Source: Platycnemis pennipes
Lineage: Eukaryota; Arthropoda; Insecta; Odonata; Platycnemididae
Assembly: GCA_933228895.1 (NCBI GenBank)
Contig: OW121855.1
Coordinates: 49,586,698 to 49,650,697, forward strand
Direction of reading: 5' to 3'
Length of the DNA stretch: 64,000 nucleotides
Made by a program: the position numbers and the translations under genes
The notes under the pieces: model-generated
The model's database searches: none
What the model saw: the letters and a program-made list of their open reading frames with translations, nothing else
What the model was told of the DNA's origin: nothing
Part shown: positions 13,886 to 25,999 of the stretch, one piece after another
Layout: every line of letters starts with the position of its first letter
How positions within the stretch are numbered: the stretch's first letter is position 1

Positions 13886-14439
13886 TTTGGCGGAGAATGT
13901 TTTCACTACACTTAGTCTGATGCTGTCAGCTTTTCTAATATAGAGAGGTTTACTGATTGAGGAATCAAAAAGAGACCCGCGTAAAACATACGACGAGACT
14001 CATGACTAACGGTGATAATACCTTTTCAGGCACTTCCATGTTTTCGTTCTTGTTAAATGAAATGCAACGCTGTTATACGGTATTCTCAATTACAGTGGAG
14101 TTGGTTTAGAAACCTCTACTTACGTTTGTTAATCGGGTATTAACAAAAGAAGGAAATTGATTTAGAAACTACCGAATTTCATTTGGTCAAGAGTGCCTAG
14201 GAGGTACCCTTAAGCGTCACATACCACTCTGCTGAAGGGGAGAGGGGAAGTTTGAGGTCGTCATTGTGTGACACGGAATCGCAAGCAGACCTTTTCCTGC
14301 TCTCGTTCCTCACCTGAAGCCATCGCTTAACTGCACGGGATTTATGCCTATGTATTAGCAGTTAACAGGAGAAAATATCAGACATTTTGACACTCTCGCT
14401 AACATATCTTGTGAACCACGGGATGGATATGTGAATAAC

Positions 14440-14960
14440 CCTGTTACACTTGTTGAGAAAGACGGCGGGTGCCTGAGGCTTGAAGCGATACTGGAGGGCC
14501 ATGAGCGTGTGAAAATGATTCATGTCGAGAAGCCGCGTAACCTCGCCTGTTTCGCTCTCGCGGTTAAAAGACAACGAGCGAGATTCCCTCGCGCTCGCTA
14601 CGCCCCGTCGCGACCATCCCGTCGGCCTCTTCCCTGGTCGCAATTCCTCCCATGAATAAATTGCTACTCGGCACATTGGAGTAAGCGCTTGACTTCACGA
14701 GGGCTGAGTCGTCCCCTCCCCGGTTTCCCCCTTAAGGGGATTTAACCGAGGACGAGATCGCTGTAATTTGCGTCTCTCCACCGCCACTGCTACGACTCGC
14801 CTCGCTTTAAAACCCCGCCCACCTTCAAAAATTTAACCGTTTTGGGGTAAGGGAATGAGGTCCTCTATCTTACCTCCTGACTCTGCAGGTGCACATTGGA
14901 TGCATCTATCCGTCGCGGGAGGGAGTTGGGAAGGTGTTTGGGAACTAGGGCTTTGCTGTG
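14440..14960. promoter_or_regulatory. CpG-rich patch, possible regulatory element
   Basis: This block has dense CpGs (for example CTCGCGCTCGCTACGCCCCG at 14,589) and ends near CTTTAAAACCCCGCCCACC at 14,803-14,821. Frames on both strands (minus 14,362-14,676; plus 14,431-14,655) show no family. It could be a promoter, an enhancer or an unrecognised GC-rich exon. Confidence 0.3.
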
Positions 14961-16430
14961 CATGGCAAGGTCTGCATCGAAGGCGGTGTTCAATGACCTC
15001 GAATTCAAGTGCTTCGCAGTGTCATACGATATCAAGTTATTTGCGATTTGAATAAAATATAATTCTGTGTGATAGCATGTGGCTCAACTACGTTTTATAA
15101 TTTAGTAGTAAGTTGATCGATGCTTCTTCATTTCCAAATGATATGGAAACACTGTTGTGATGTACAATTTAAATCGAGGGGCGGGATTTAAACTTCAATC
15201 ATATTTGACGCCTATGTTATTTTTATCTTGTAATACTTGTTATTGATTCCGTAAACATATTATGAAATATATATTTCAACAACGGTGTTTAAGAAACCAT
15301 TCTATTATCATTTTTCCCTGGATTGAGAGCAGAAATGTCGCAGTAATTTGCTTAAGTATTGGAATCGTTATCTGTACCATCTTGAGTGAGTCGCAGGTTT
15401 AGAACCTTAAACATAGTAACATTTTTTTTTGTTATGCTTTCAGTATTTTGAAGAGCGCTGAGTACATAATTAATCCATAAACATGGCTGAACCTATGAAA
15501 TAATCTGATAACATTTTCCCAAACTTTTAAGAAACTAAGTGATTTTCATGCTTAGAAAAAGGAATTGAGTTACACTTCAAGATTGCTGCCAGAATTTAGG
15601 AGCGCGTGCCATTCATGGCAAATTTATCCTATTAAAAATTACCTGCATATCACTTGGTTATATGCCTCTAAAAATATTCTTTACTCCTAAATTCTCAGAA
15701 TTCCTGAGCTGAGTGATCTAGTACAAAGAATAATGCGTGATTTTTGGCCTTAACACTTCTAACCCAAATGTAAATGTAACGTAACCACAGTTCATAAGAG
15801 CGGCTTATCCATGATGGCAGTACGTGGGAGATGGCTCTTGCTGCCCACGGATGGATGTGGGTCGTGCGGAATCAGTCGGATAGGGGGTGTTAGCCAGGCG
15901 GAGGGGGCGTGCACAAGAGGTAATGGTGATAATATGCTCCCACGAGGTGTAAGTTACATGAAATTATGCTCCTTCATGCCCATGGGAAAGCGACCCTTGG
16001 TTTAAATGGCAAGGATTAGGCCAGCACTGAGAGAAAGGGCCCACTTTGCAGTGTCATCTAAGTCCAAGGCTAAATGAAGTCTTTGTTATGCAAACGCATG
16101 GCATTCAAAGTTGTGGAGCAGTCTTAAATGATCTTTTTAAAAGGGAAGCGGAATTCATCTCGTTAATTTAAAACACGTTTTAAAAATATTTTTATTATGC
16201 AATACCTAAATTATTAAACAAATTATTACATGTTTTAAATCCACATTTGGTAGATATACAACATATCCACATTTCAGTTTCTCTCTACAGACTCTTCTTA
16301 CCCGAGATGCCAATTTACCTGCGTACCCTTTCGCTCGGAATTTCTCCAATATAAAAGCTTTGAAAGAGTATTTACTAGGTTGTGCAATATATCGTCTAAA
16401 ATTATTCTAAACGTTAACACAATCTTTATC
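14960..16430. other. Mostly AT-rich non-coding DNA
   Basis: No gene or repeat recognised. The GC-richer part at 15,800-16,010 has one open plus frame (64 codons) with no motif or splice context. Confidence 0.45.
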
Positions 16431-16510
16431 CCATCATCATGGGTCAACAATCCTAGGATTGGTTTGACGCAGCCCTCTACTTGATTCTTCTATAGGCCAA
16501 CCTCTTCATA

Positions 16511-16828
16511 TTAACGTCTCCTCTCTTCTCTCCTCCTCTCTTTCACGTCCTTTACGACCTGTTCTATATAACTCATAAGAGGCCAGCCTTTTCCATTCTT
16601 CCCGTTCACTCTTCCCTCGACGATTGTCTTCATCAGGCCATCATGTCTTAAGATATGGCCGATTAGGTTGTCCCGTCTTCTTTTTATAGTTTTCAGCAGA
16701 CTTCTCTTTTCTCCCACTCTTCTTAAGACTTCTTCATTTGTCACTCGGTCGATCCATATCATCTTCATCATTCTTCGGTAACACCATATTTCTAATGCTT
16801 CCACCCTTTTCTTCTCCTCTGCTGTCAT
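16511..16828 (-). pseudogene. LINE ORF2 C-terminal segment
   Basis: The 105-residue frame begins after an in-frame stop and contains EALEIWCYRRMMKMIWIDRV followed by a Lys/Arg-rich tail with GHILRHDGL. This is the conserved C-terminal region of the same element and is the part most often left behind elsewhere in this window. The nearest related copies lie at 52.7-53.3 kb and 20.7-21.8 kb. Confidence 0.85.
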
Positions 16829-17044
16829 CGTCCATGCCTCACTGCCTTAAAAAAACATGCTACAGATATACGTTTTGATGAATTGCTTCCTTGCTTCTAA
16901 GCTTGTATTTCCAGCTGTAAGTAGATTCTTCTTTTGATAGAATGCCTTCTTTGCCTGGGTTATTCTACTGACTATTTCTTTCTTGCTTCGTCCATCGCTG
17001 GTAACTCTGCATCCCAGGTAACTTAACTCTTTCTCCTCTTCCAG

Positions 17045-17446
17045 TTACTGTTTTTCTAGTACAACGTTGGTTTTGGCCTTATTTTTCTTGCTGCGCACCA
17101 ATATCTTAGTCCTCTTCTTATTGATCTTCAACTGATGTATGGCCATTATCCTTTCCATGGTTGTTAGCTTCTTTTTCAGATCCTTCTCCGTCTCTGCTAT
17201 GAGTGCTATGTCATCAGCGAATCGTATCATGCTGATTGTTTCTCCGTGGATGTTCACTCCAGGACACTTTTCCTTGATTTCATTGATGGCTCTCTCGATG
17301 TAGACATTAAAAATTACGGGAGACAGTGCACAGCTTTGTCTCACTCGTTTCCTTATCCTTGCTTCTATAGAGCTGACTCTAGAATTAATCACAGATACTT
17401 GTTTTTTATACAAAGTCTGGATAATTCTTCGGTCATTGTAAGACAC
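17045..17446 (-). pseudogene. LINE reverse transcriptase catalytic core (FADD)
   Basis: This 133-residue frame holds the palm core. VRQSCALSPVIFNVYIE corresponds to the usual RQGC-LSP-LFN motif with Gly replaced by Ser, and MIRFADDIALIAE is the motif with the catalytic Asp pair. The following region (KLTTMERIMAIHQLKINKKR) is the normal motif D area. The frame ends at a stop where homologous copies continue, and the sense sequence resumes in the same frame (LEEEKELSYLGCRVTSDGRS), so this stop is a point mutation. Confidence 0.9.
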
Positions 17447-17457
17447 TCCAATTCCTT

Positions 17458-17987
17458 TCAGAATTCAAAGAATAAATTCCAATCAACATTGTCAAAAGCC
17501 TTCTCTAAATCCACAAATGCAATGAAGATCGGTTTCTTCTTCTCCATTCTCTTCTCTATTAGCAGTCTAAGGTCCAATATTGCTTTTCTTGCACCCTTAT
17601 ATTTCCTGAATCCGAAATGATCTTCATCCAGGAATTCCTTTGCTTTTCGTTCTATTCTTCTGTAGATCATCTTTGTCAATATCTTCGATGCATGTGCCGT
17701 CAGGCTTATAGTACTAAAATGTTCTCATTTCTCCGCTCTCTTCTTTTTGGGAATAGGAATTATGATGTTTTTATCGAAGTCCCTAGTTATTTCTCCTGTT
17801 AAATGCATGTCGCAGATGGTTTTGTAGATTGGGTCTCCTCTCTTGCATTTATTATTAATTCTGCTGGGATATCATCAATTCCAGAGGCCTTATTCATCCG
17901 AAGATCCCTTACTGCTGCGTCGAATTCCAATCTTAATATTGATGCTCCCATATCAACATTTTTGACTTCGCTTTCCTCTTCAATCAC
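17458..17987 (-). pseudogene. LINE reverse transcriptase, N-terminal RT motifs, frameshifted
   Basis: Two frames make up this part. The first (17,987-17,799) carries NKASGIDDIPAELI, the motif that precedes the RT fingers. The second (17,679-17,458) carries DHFGFRKYKGARKAI and then FVDLEKAFDNVDW, which is RT motif A with the first catalytic Asp present (FVD). The two lie in different frames, so at least one indel separates them. The RT would have reverse transcribed the element RNA at a nicked chromosomal target. Confidence 0.85.
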
Positions 17988-18016
17988 TTTCGTGTTGAGA
18001 TTGTTTCCGTTGTGTA

Positions 18017-18358
18017 TTATGTATTATGTACAATGTATAACTCCTCCAGATATTCTTTCCACCTCTTCACTTTGCCTTCATTCTCAATCAAAAGTTCTCC
18101 GTTCTTGTCTCTTATGGCATTGCATCTTGCTCTCCGTTCCTTGAAGTGGTTCCTCAATATCCTATGGGTAGCTTCCACCTTTTCAAGTGCAAGGTTGTTT
18201 CGTACATCCTCGCATAGGCTCTTCATCCATATTTCTATAGCTTTCCTGGCTTTGTGACTTATTTCGTTCCTTATTCTTATGTAGCAAAGCTGCCCTTCTT
18301 CAGTTTCCACATTCTTGTACTTTCTTCTTTCTTCAATCAGGTATAAGACTTCTTCCAT
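18017..18358 (-). pseudogene. LINE linker region fragment
   Basis: The 113-residue frame is rich in charged residues (EERRKYKN, KERRARCNAIRDKNGE) and matches the region between endonuclease and RT in this LINE group. Coding sense continues upstream to about 18,485 (VDERWENIKCGLQEAAKE), interrupted by a stop just after ALERRKVA. It is the first of four frame-shifted pieces of one former ORF. Confidence 0.8.
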
Positions 18359-18489
18359 GATCCATGGCTTCTTCTAGGCAACTTTTCTTCTTTCAAGAGC
18401 TTCCTTTGCGGCTTCCTGTAATCCACATTTAATATTTTCCCAGCGCTCATCCACAGATTTCTCAGAAATCTTTGCTAGGGCTTGTCTTC

Positions 18490-19455
18490 AGATAATGAGT
18501 GGAGTTTTGCTTTAGGCAAATTACAACTCCAGCTCACTTCTTGTTTTGAATCGCGTAGTTGCTGCTAGCTCATTCAGTATTGGTGTAAAAGAGTCTTTAA
18601 ATGCTTAGCCATTTGCAGTAAAGTAAGAGTTCAGCATGAGTAAATCGAATATATTTATCTACGCTTGAAATGATTTTGCGGACATTTTCACTCAATTTTA
18701 TTTCCGATTCATTCCACATTTTTAAAGCGGCCGTAATTTTTGGTTGAATGTAATAATGTCAATAAGTGTTTAGAAAAAAGCACAACCACAATTTCATCCG
18801 AAATGAAGGTTCGCGTACAAATTTTCCTTGACTTTCACGATAGACATTTATGATTTATGCTCTCGAGCGGTTTTCAAACAAAATAACCCGAGCATATTAA
18901 TCATAGCTTTGATGTGGCAGTTAAAGCATTTCTTAACCCCACCGCTATGCTCACACATTACGGTTCCGTCGAATGGGAATTAGTGGAAACCTTTATCGCA
19001 TTTATGGTGGTTTTACTGTGGATCCTATGAATAAGTAGTCCCGCACATATGGATTCGTCCTCCCAAGGCCACTTACACCCTCCACACAGGTAAACATTCC
19101 AGTGAACTTCTCATCGGTCGCCCGGAAGGTGCAAATACGCAAATGTATGAGCAGGGGAGGTGTGTCTCCACTGGGGCCACCCCCTAACGATATAATTCCC
19201 TCCGGAAGGACCGTGCACATTGATTAATTATGTCCTCTGTGGAACCACCTGAAACCGCAACCCCGTCGAGAGACACAATGCGAAACCCATAACGCCGCCC
19301 TCCGCATCCCATGCTCCTCATGTTACTCTTCCCCTACACGCACTGAGCTCTTCATCCTATTAAAACACATCCTCATGTTTCTTTCATCCTCTAATGGCTT
19401 GGCCCCGGACGTAAATATAGAAAATAAATTCGGATTAACCAGTTAGCTTCAGTGA
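18490..19455. other. Non-coding DNA left of a dispersed repeat
   Basis: The DNA between the LINE 5' break (about 18,490) and the repeat at 19,455 shows no family motif. A minus frame at 19,002-19,220 is GC-richer but carries no recognisable domain. Confidence 0.45.
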
Positions 19456-19595
19456 TATCTACATATATCTACCTCTAAATAGTACCCTGCATGCCACCGC
19501 AAGGGTGTGTGGCTCGCATTTGAAATCAGAGGGAATTAAATCTACTTTTACCATCATTCAAGTGTAGAAAAGAATACTAGTCCGTGAATGCACCA
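19455..19595 (+). repeat. CCCTGCAAGCCACC-type dispersed repeat, copy 2
   Basis: ATCTACATATATCTACC leads into TACCCTGCATGCCACCGCAA and GGGTGTGTGGC, the same core as copies 1 and 3 with substitutions. The following 60 bases (AGTGTAGAAAAGAATACTAG, TCCGTGAATG) may belong to the element body. Confidence 0.6.
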
Positions 19596-20554
19596 CTTAC
19601 ATGAAAATGAGTTTTAATGCTAGATATTTTTGGAAAATATTTGATATGCATTTATCAGTCACATGAAAAGTTAACTGTGAATAGCAATTAATTGTTAGTT
19701 TACACAAAAATAATGTATTAATTAATGATTATTCACACATATTTACAAAAATTACATCAATTAATCGTTTCCCAGAGCATGCATGAGTTATTATTGTTAA
19801 AATATATTAAAATAAAAATTACTATATACTATACTTTTATGGCGTAATCTACAATAACTATTATGAATTAACGCAGATATCTTCGCTATAATCTCCCATT
19901 TTCCATAATTTTGCCCGAATTAATATACTTTTTTAATGCCTATAACTTACTATCTATCTCTTTAATTTCATATTCATGCTCTAACTAGCCATTGAACGCT
20001 AGTGCTGTTATATATCGGTAGCTTCGTAAGATCCTATCCACCTTACATTTCTGCTGAAGATTTATTTTGCATTTTAATCTATGATCTAGTGGTGATTTCC
20101 AACCTAATTATTTTTATAATGTCGATGACCTGCTGAGGCTGCTGTTACCCTTTTTAACACACCTAGCTGCTCACTGATGTACTTTGTCAATTTCTCAGAT
20201 CACACCTAATTATTTGGATCTCATACACCAGCATCATGTACAAGGTGCTGGCTGATATTAGCAGTTCAGGGCGATTATTTTCTCTTAGAAATAATTTTCA
20301 TGGATGGTCTGGATGGATTTTCAGAGGGAGTAGCCTTCAGTTGGTCGAAAAAGTATCGGATATACTTCCTTACTGTATACAAAGTGCATCTTGGTATCAT
20401 ATAATAATGCAACTTTAAGGATGCAGGAAATACAGCAACGGACTTCCTGAGTATCATTATAGCGGTAGTAGTCTTGGGCTTTAAACACAATAACCGAAAG
20501 GTCATAGCACTATCTAACCTAAGATCTTAACTCTAAGTCGACTCATTATCAATA

Positions 20555-20635
20555 GCCTTGGTTGGATTTGAACCTAAAGGCTTGGGGTTGCCGGCAAGTA
20601 GGTTACAGACTAGGCTAACGTGGTCAGCAATATCA
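20555..20635 (-). mobile_element. Degenerate tRNA-like SINE head
   Basis: The minus strand reads CACGTTAGCCTAGTCTGTAA (A-box region), then CCTTTAGGTTCAAATCC (B box). Spacing between the boxes fits a tRNA head. No clear body or tail is visible; a LINE fragment begins about 100 bases downstream on the plus strand. Confidence 0.6.
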
Positions 20636-20739
20636 TTATACCTATTACAAAAAAAATAGAGTGTTGGGAAATATTTAGAACAATGAGCGTGACAACACAT
20701 GCCTCAAAGATATAGATAAGTAAATATTCAGGTGAATAG

Positions 20740-21840
20740 AACGAAAAGCTGAGGACTTTTAAATGAGGACCAGTTTGGCTTCAGAAAAAGGCATAAGAGA
20801 AGCGATTTTGTCCCTTAAGACACTTATAGAGAAGAAAATGAGGAAGAAACTACCGACGTTCGTTGCGTTTGTGGATTTAGAGAAATATTTTGACAACGTG
20901 GATCTGAAGTCAATGCTGAGGATACTAAAGGATATTACAGTGTAATAAAACGATCGTAGACTAGTTGGGTGTGATCGAATCAAGACATAGCTGTGAGTGA
21001 GCAAAAATAATGAAAGTGATGGAATAGGTTTTATACACTCTCCCATAATTTCCTGTCTACATTGAGAAAGCTATCAAACAAGTCAAAGAAAAGTCTTCGG
21101 CATGTAATTTTCTCTGGGAAAAATGAGCATACAGCCAATGACATAGCGGTTACGGCTGAGAAGATAAGACATTTAAGTATTACCCTGGTTACCAAGGAAA
21201 AGACCTGACATCACCTAAAGTGAGCTACAAAATAATATGCCATGGTAAGGTAACAGTTAGAGAGTAGAGGCTATGCTCAGTATTAAACTTGGAAACTAAA
21301 GGGAAAGGGTATTATTGTAATGGAAGCAAGTATTCTGCCACAGACGAAGCAAAAAGAAAATAGACAGAAGAATAGCATAGGAAAAAAGGGTGCACTATAA
21401 AAAGAAGAGCCTACTTGCAGCTGGAAAGACCAGCTTGATAGAAACCTTTTGGAGTGAGTATGGGAACTTTTTATTTGAATTAGCAATTTTGAGGATTCTT
21501 CAAGTCAGTGAGGCATAGACCGCGATAACAAATGTTGAAAAAACAAGACGAAGCATTCGAAATTTGATGTTATAGAAGAATAATTAAAATAAAATGGATT
21601 GACCTAATAAAAAGAAAGAAGTCATAAGGAGAGTAGGAGAAATGAGGCCATATGTTGAGAGTAAATGCTCTAATTAAGGCAATAGTCGAAGGAATAGGGA
21701 ATGAAAATAATTTTTAAAAAACACTATACAAGAAAACTTGAAAATATCTTTGCGAAACAACCGCTGAAACTCAGCAGTTGTTTCGCAAAGGGAAGGCCCA
21801 AGAGAAGAATTTCATAAATTTGGAGAGGTAAAATGTTAGG
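20740..21840 (+). mobile_element. Decayed LINE fragment, same family as the 16.4-18.5 kb element
   Basis: On the plus strand the frame at 20,763-20,945 reads GIREAILSLKTLIEKKMRKK and then FVAFVDLEKYFDNVD, matching RT motif A of the 17.5 kb copy. Downstream pieces in other frames include VYIEKAIKQVKEK near 21,055, NDIAVTAEK (a ruined FADD motif) near 21,136 and RRIIKIKWIDLIKKEEVIRRVGEMR near 21,570. The element is older and more damaged than the 16-18 kb copy and lies in the opposite orientation. A 20-bp-arm hairpin interrupts its 3' part. Confidence 0.8.
21748..21790. repeat. 20-bp-arm hairpin inside LINE relic
   Basis: CTTTGCGAAACAACCGCTGA and TCAGCAGTTGTTTCGCAAAG are complementary with one mismatch around the 3-base loop AAC. 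It interrupts the C-terminal part of the 20.7-21.8 kb LINE fragment and has no counterpart in the 16-kb copy at that point. Confidence 0.85.
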
Positions 21841-21849
21841 GAAATGGGG

Positions 21850-24800
21850 TGGAGAGCCACATCAAACCAATTAAACGATTCATGGCTGGTGATTATGAGA
21901 GAAAAGGGAGACTATGATTCTATTTTTTATTCTTTCTAGTCTAATACCAATTACTGAAATTAAAATTTCTAAAAATTGCATGAAGTATATGAATAAAAAA
22001 GATGTATCAAAGGGTGAATAATTGAATACGCACATGATATATGAATGAATAAAAATTGTAAGAAACTTAAAATTTCTTCTCACCAAGGTCTTATATTTTT
22101 AGAGAGGGAATTATTTCCCCTCCAAAACTCGCCCTTCCTCTACCCCCCCACTCTATCTGAATCTATTCCGTAACATATTCATTTTAGCTATCTTCAATCT
22201 GCTTTTTGGCAAATAAATTCTTTGTAAGACTATATAAAACTCTTTTGATTATTTTATCAACCTCACTACTCATTTTCTCTGCAGTACCTATTAGATACAC
22301 TTCAAATCCATAGATCGTGAAAACTCAGTAGTCCTTTTCCTATCAAGCAATCTTTTAATTCCATGCGATTTGTCTGCCAATGCTTGCATGTATTTAATAT
22401 ATTAATTTTCATTTCCTCATTGAGGAATCTCATATTGTAATTTATATGTAAATTTACTAGTATGTAACTTTGAAAAGGTTTTCTTCAATAACTTTTATTT
22501 TCGTATAAAATTTGCTCCCACGACTGTTGCCCATTTTTCACTTATTTAGATGTCGGTGCTTTGAAAATAAAATTCGTAATATGGCTGCCTTTCCGAAAGA
22601 TCTTTCCCACTGCCTCCATCGAAAGCCTTTGTTCTCATGCCTCTCATCCATTTTACTTTATTTAGAGTTCGCGATGTATTCTCTTTCACTCCTCCAAAGC
22701 TTTGTACATTCTAGTTTCCCCTTCCACTGATCTTTTCAATTCAAATTTAATATCTTGAGGAGTTCTTTGCGTCACACGAACCACGCTCGTCCCTCTTAGA
22801 TAGCCACTTCTTCTCTTCTTTGAATTTGTTGTGTTTTTAAAGTAGGGTTTTATTTGCATATATATTACTAGTGTATTCGCAATATATTCTTCTACAAACC
22901 TCTCTCTTGAGAAATGCGTTGCTCTGTATATCCTTTGAGTATAATATACCTACTCAATATATTTTTATATTTTTAATTTTCCAAAGGTCTGGATGCATAA
23001 GGATGATCGATTTTCTCCGTAGATGAGCCGATGGATAAATTAATTCTGGAGTTTAGAATTTTTATTTCTGGCTTTAATTCAATTCCCAAATGTTGGAGAT
23101 GCAATTCTTGCTCTTCAAAACTTGCTACGTTTTGCATAACTATCTCTGCTATGAGAAGATGTAATAAAATATCAAACTGATGGCTGGCTGGCATGCAGGG
23201 CGTCTACAAGTAATTCCTTAATTCGTTGATTGTGCTTTGAATGCCATGGAAAATAAAAAAAACAGTAAAATTAAAATTCTCTGTCTTGGTATTAGCACTT
23301 AATTTCTCAATCCCATTAATGCATAAGTTAACGTGTCCTTATAGTTGCATACTTAAATACAAAATTCCTAAGCCCTGTCTGAGAGCTACGTTTTGGGCTG
23401 CAAAAAATTACCGTAATAAAACTTTCGTGGAATTCAAGAGATAATTGGTGCTTAAAACACCGTGAGAGCAGTAAATTTTTGCATACTATCACTTATTCAA
23501 TTTCATTTCGGTTTTTATCTTTTTATCTAAAGAACCCTAAAATTTAGTTTGCGCTCGATATTTAAAATTATTTACTTTTCCTCCCGTCCTTAAATTCAAT
23601 TCGATTTACATTTTCTCGAGAGTGAAGTAGTATTGCAGGAGGTTTTTTGTATAATTTCCGCTAAGTCGTATGTAAAAGACGTCTATGGTGGTAGGTAAGT
23701 GTGTGTATGGTGTTGAATTTCTTCTGATACAATTACATCTCAGCAAATCAAACGTCAGAGTTTATGAAGACACACTATGTTAGTCGTGCATGAACATTCC
23801 TGGTTTTGAATTCCTTTAACCTTTGAAGCACTTCTTATGTGTGCGATATGGTTGCGTATCGTCTCGTGACGGAGTATTATTTTTATTAGATATTTCTGTT
23901 TCTTTATGACCTACCCTTTTAAAATGCTAAGTTGCATTAACTTTCCGTGTTTTTTTATGATCGACTGAATTTTGGGTAATGACAAAATATTTTAATAACA
24001 TTAAGTTCGTTTAGGTAAATGCATATAATTATTGCTACTAATTACTTTCGACCGTATAAAGGAGTTTTTATCATATTTTCTGCAGTAAGGTTTGTTTTAA
24101 TGCACCCTTCTTTACTATATCTGTACATTTGTTTGCTATAGCTTGGTATTTCATATTTTTCAGTCCTTCGGTTGTGTTTCCAGTAGTTTACCTCATAAGC
24201 ATACGATCAATTTGCATTTTTCTTCTTAAAATATTATGTTCCCCTCTACTTGTAGTCCATTGTTGTGCAATAATTAATGCCCTTATGTATCACTTCCGTT
24301 CTGAATTGTAACCAACGCTAACGTATAACCTTTAAAGTACGATGAAGTTATATCCGATAGGAAATATTCTCCCATAAATAGCCCCCACGTATACATGTAT
24401 ATTATGCCACAATATAATTTAAATGTATACATGAGGGATATGTATGGGGGAAAAATTCCTTCCGGATATAAATTCAACGTATTTGCAAGATAATGCGTGA
24501 CCGTTGGGGTCTCCCAATAATAGCTCTCCATACTCACGGTGTCGTTCGTGATCGAAATTCTGTATCTGTGATAATAGGAAATCCACGTCCTTCATCTCAT
24601 CTCTTTGTCCATTCTTTTCAAGAGAAATTATCTGAAAATTAGTATATTAATGCTCCTTTTTATTCTAAGCTGTAGCTTCATGTTTTGTTTCAATCCAAAC
24701 GGTTTAATCTAGCAGCCGAGTTTTGGCAGTAGAGGACTCGTAGATGTAGATTTATTGATGCTGAGAAGAGAGCCATAACTGAACGAATGTCCCATTTACG

Positions 24801-25800
24801 AAAGTAAGTGAACCAAAAGGGGTGGAAGGTTGTATGAAATAGGCTGTAGACGTGAAGAACTTGGAGAGTAAAGGCTGATGAAAGGCGTGACAGCGAAGAA
24901 AGTTCCGCGCGATGGAAGGAGATCGTAAAGGGCCCTGCAAGCAGGGTGGTTGATGGCTGTCGAGAGCTTACGTTCGAGATAGGGTGCGAGAAAGTTGGAG
25001 GGAGTCCCACAAGGGAACTTTTATTGCCAGCGGCTGGGTGACGGAGGACCATAAACAGAGTGGAATGCCGGAAGGCCTGGATTTATTTCATAATCCGCGC
25101 ACCTATGCGAAGGTTTACGTAACGTATGCGTAAACTAGTCCCATACGCAAACCTTGCGGTCACAGTTTTTGCTGAATTGCGAAGTGATATTTTTTACCTT
25201 TTCTGCAGGCAAGCATTACCTGGGTCACGTCACAGACAGTGGAAAGTTTTATAGTTTTTTCAAAGGGTTCTAGGGTCAAAAGGTAATATAGAAGTTAGAT
25301 AAGCTTATGAGAGCGCAACACCCAAGTCGAGTTGTAAACAACTGTGACATCTTCTAGTTGATTAATTAAGTTTATAAACTTTTTACTGTTGTTAGCTGGT
25401 TTCATTGCATAGTGAGTAATATAAGCATTGTTAAATTTTCATCTGTCCATTGCTACATTATCAGGTAAATACACATTCATTTCACTAATAAGACCTGTAT
25501 TCATAATGCCTGGTTAACGTTTAAGAGCAGCTGGTGTGTATAATATGCTGCCTGGTTGCTGGCATTATACATTATGTAGTGCATCAGACAAGGACTAAAT
25601 ATGAACATCAGTCACATAAGAGAATATTTACAGTCACTTTCACGCCTCGAATTTCTGTATTTAGATTTTTTTATACCAAGTATGTCTTACTTACGTATAT
25701 GAAATATTTCCGAATTTAACCATAACAGAGGATTTCTTGCTAACAAACTGGGGTATTTTTATTAGCTCCACCCAGAGGTTTTTTCATTGCTTCGATTGAA
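21850..25800. other. AT-rich non-coding DNA
   Basis: No supported gene. The 22,140-22,830 part has a pyrimidine-biased look like antisense LINE sequence, but I could not align it to the copies present. At 24,690-25,050 a minus frame of 120 codons lies in moderately GC-rich DNA without a recognisable motif. Confidence 0.4.
25113..25153. repeat. Short inverted repeat
   Basis: AAGGTTTACG near 25,113 pairs with CGCAAACCTT near 25,153 with one mismatch, and the intervening sequence repeats GTATGCG/CATACGC. This is minor and unexplained. Confidence 0.5.
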
Positions 25801-25802
25801 CA

Positions 25803-25998
25803 AATTTTATTTATTTATTTAATTATGACCCGAAAACAATACATGTGGTCTTTACATCGGGTACCTACTTTAACTAACAACAATTACACAGATATCCATG
25901 CCCCGGGCAGTGAAAAACCTCCCCGGGCGGGATTCTAACCCGCGACCCTTGGATTGACAGGCGAGGGATTTACCCCGCCGCCACCAGGGCCGGCGTTT
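25803..25998 (-). mobile_element. tRNA-derived SINE, copy A
   Basis: Read on the minus strand, a tRNA-like head (CCTGGTGGCGGCGGGG, then a B-box-like GGGTTAGAATCCCG) is followed by a unique body containing CCCGGGGCATGGAT and ends in a TAAATAAATAAAT simple-sequence tail. The head and first part of the body match copy B at 37.0 kb over about 110 bases (shared ATCCCTCGCCTGTC, AGGGTCGCGGG and GGGGCATGGAT). Pol III transcription from the internal promoter and LINE-driven mobility are family knowledge. Confidence 0.8.
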
Positions 25999-25999
25999 A

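Larger units (their letters stand above)
16430..18490 (-). mobile_element. 5'-truncated, inactive non-LTR (LINE) retrotransposon
   Basis: Reading the minus strand from about 18,490 to 16,430 gives the classical order of a LINE ORF2 C-terminal half: an endonuclease-RT linker, RT motifs, the catalytic FADD block, a YLG-containing thumb region and a C-terminal CYRRMMK-type segment. The endonuclease domain is absent, so the copy is 5' truncated, as expected from target-primed reverse transcription. The frame shifts at least three times (pieces at 18,358-18,017, 17,987-17,799, 17,679-17,458 and 17,446-17,045) and carries in-frame stops after 17,045 and near 16,850. The copy cannot make an intact protein. 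The 3' end, beyond the last frame, holds a short untranslated segment around 16,430-16,500. I place it in the RTE/CR1-like endonuclease-RT group with moderate confidence; the exact clade needs a phylogeny. Confidence 0.9.

Noticed and set aside
17246..17620. 124-codon plus-strand frame over the LINE
   Set aside because: It is the antisense shadow of the reverse transcriptase pieces on the minus strand.
22140..22830. Antisense LINE relic
   Set aside because: The pyrimidine bias looks similar, but I could not align any motif with the LINE copies in the window.
24690..25052. 120-codon minus-strand frame
   Set aside because: No motif; Ser/Leu-rich content follows the base composition and no exon signals were found.
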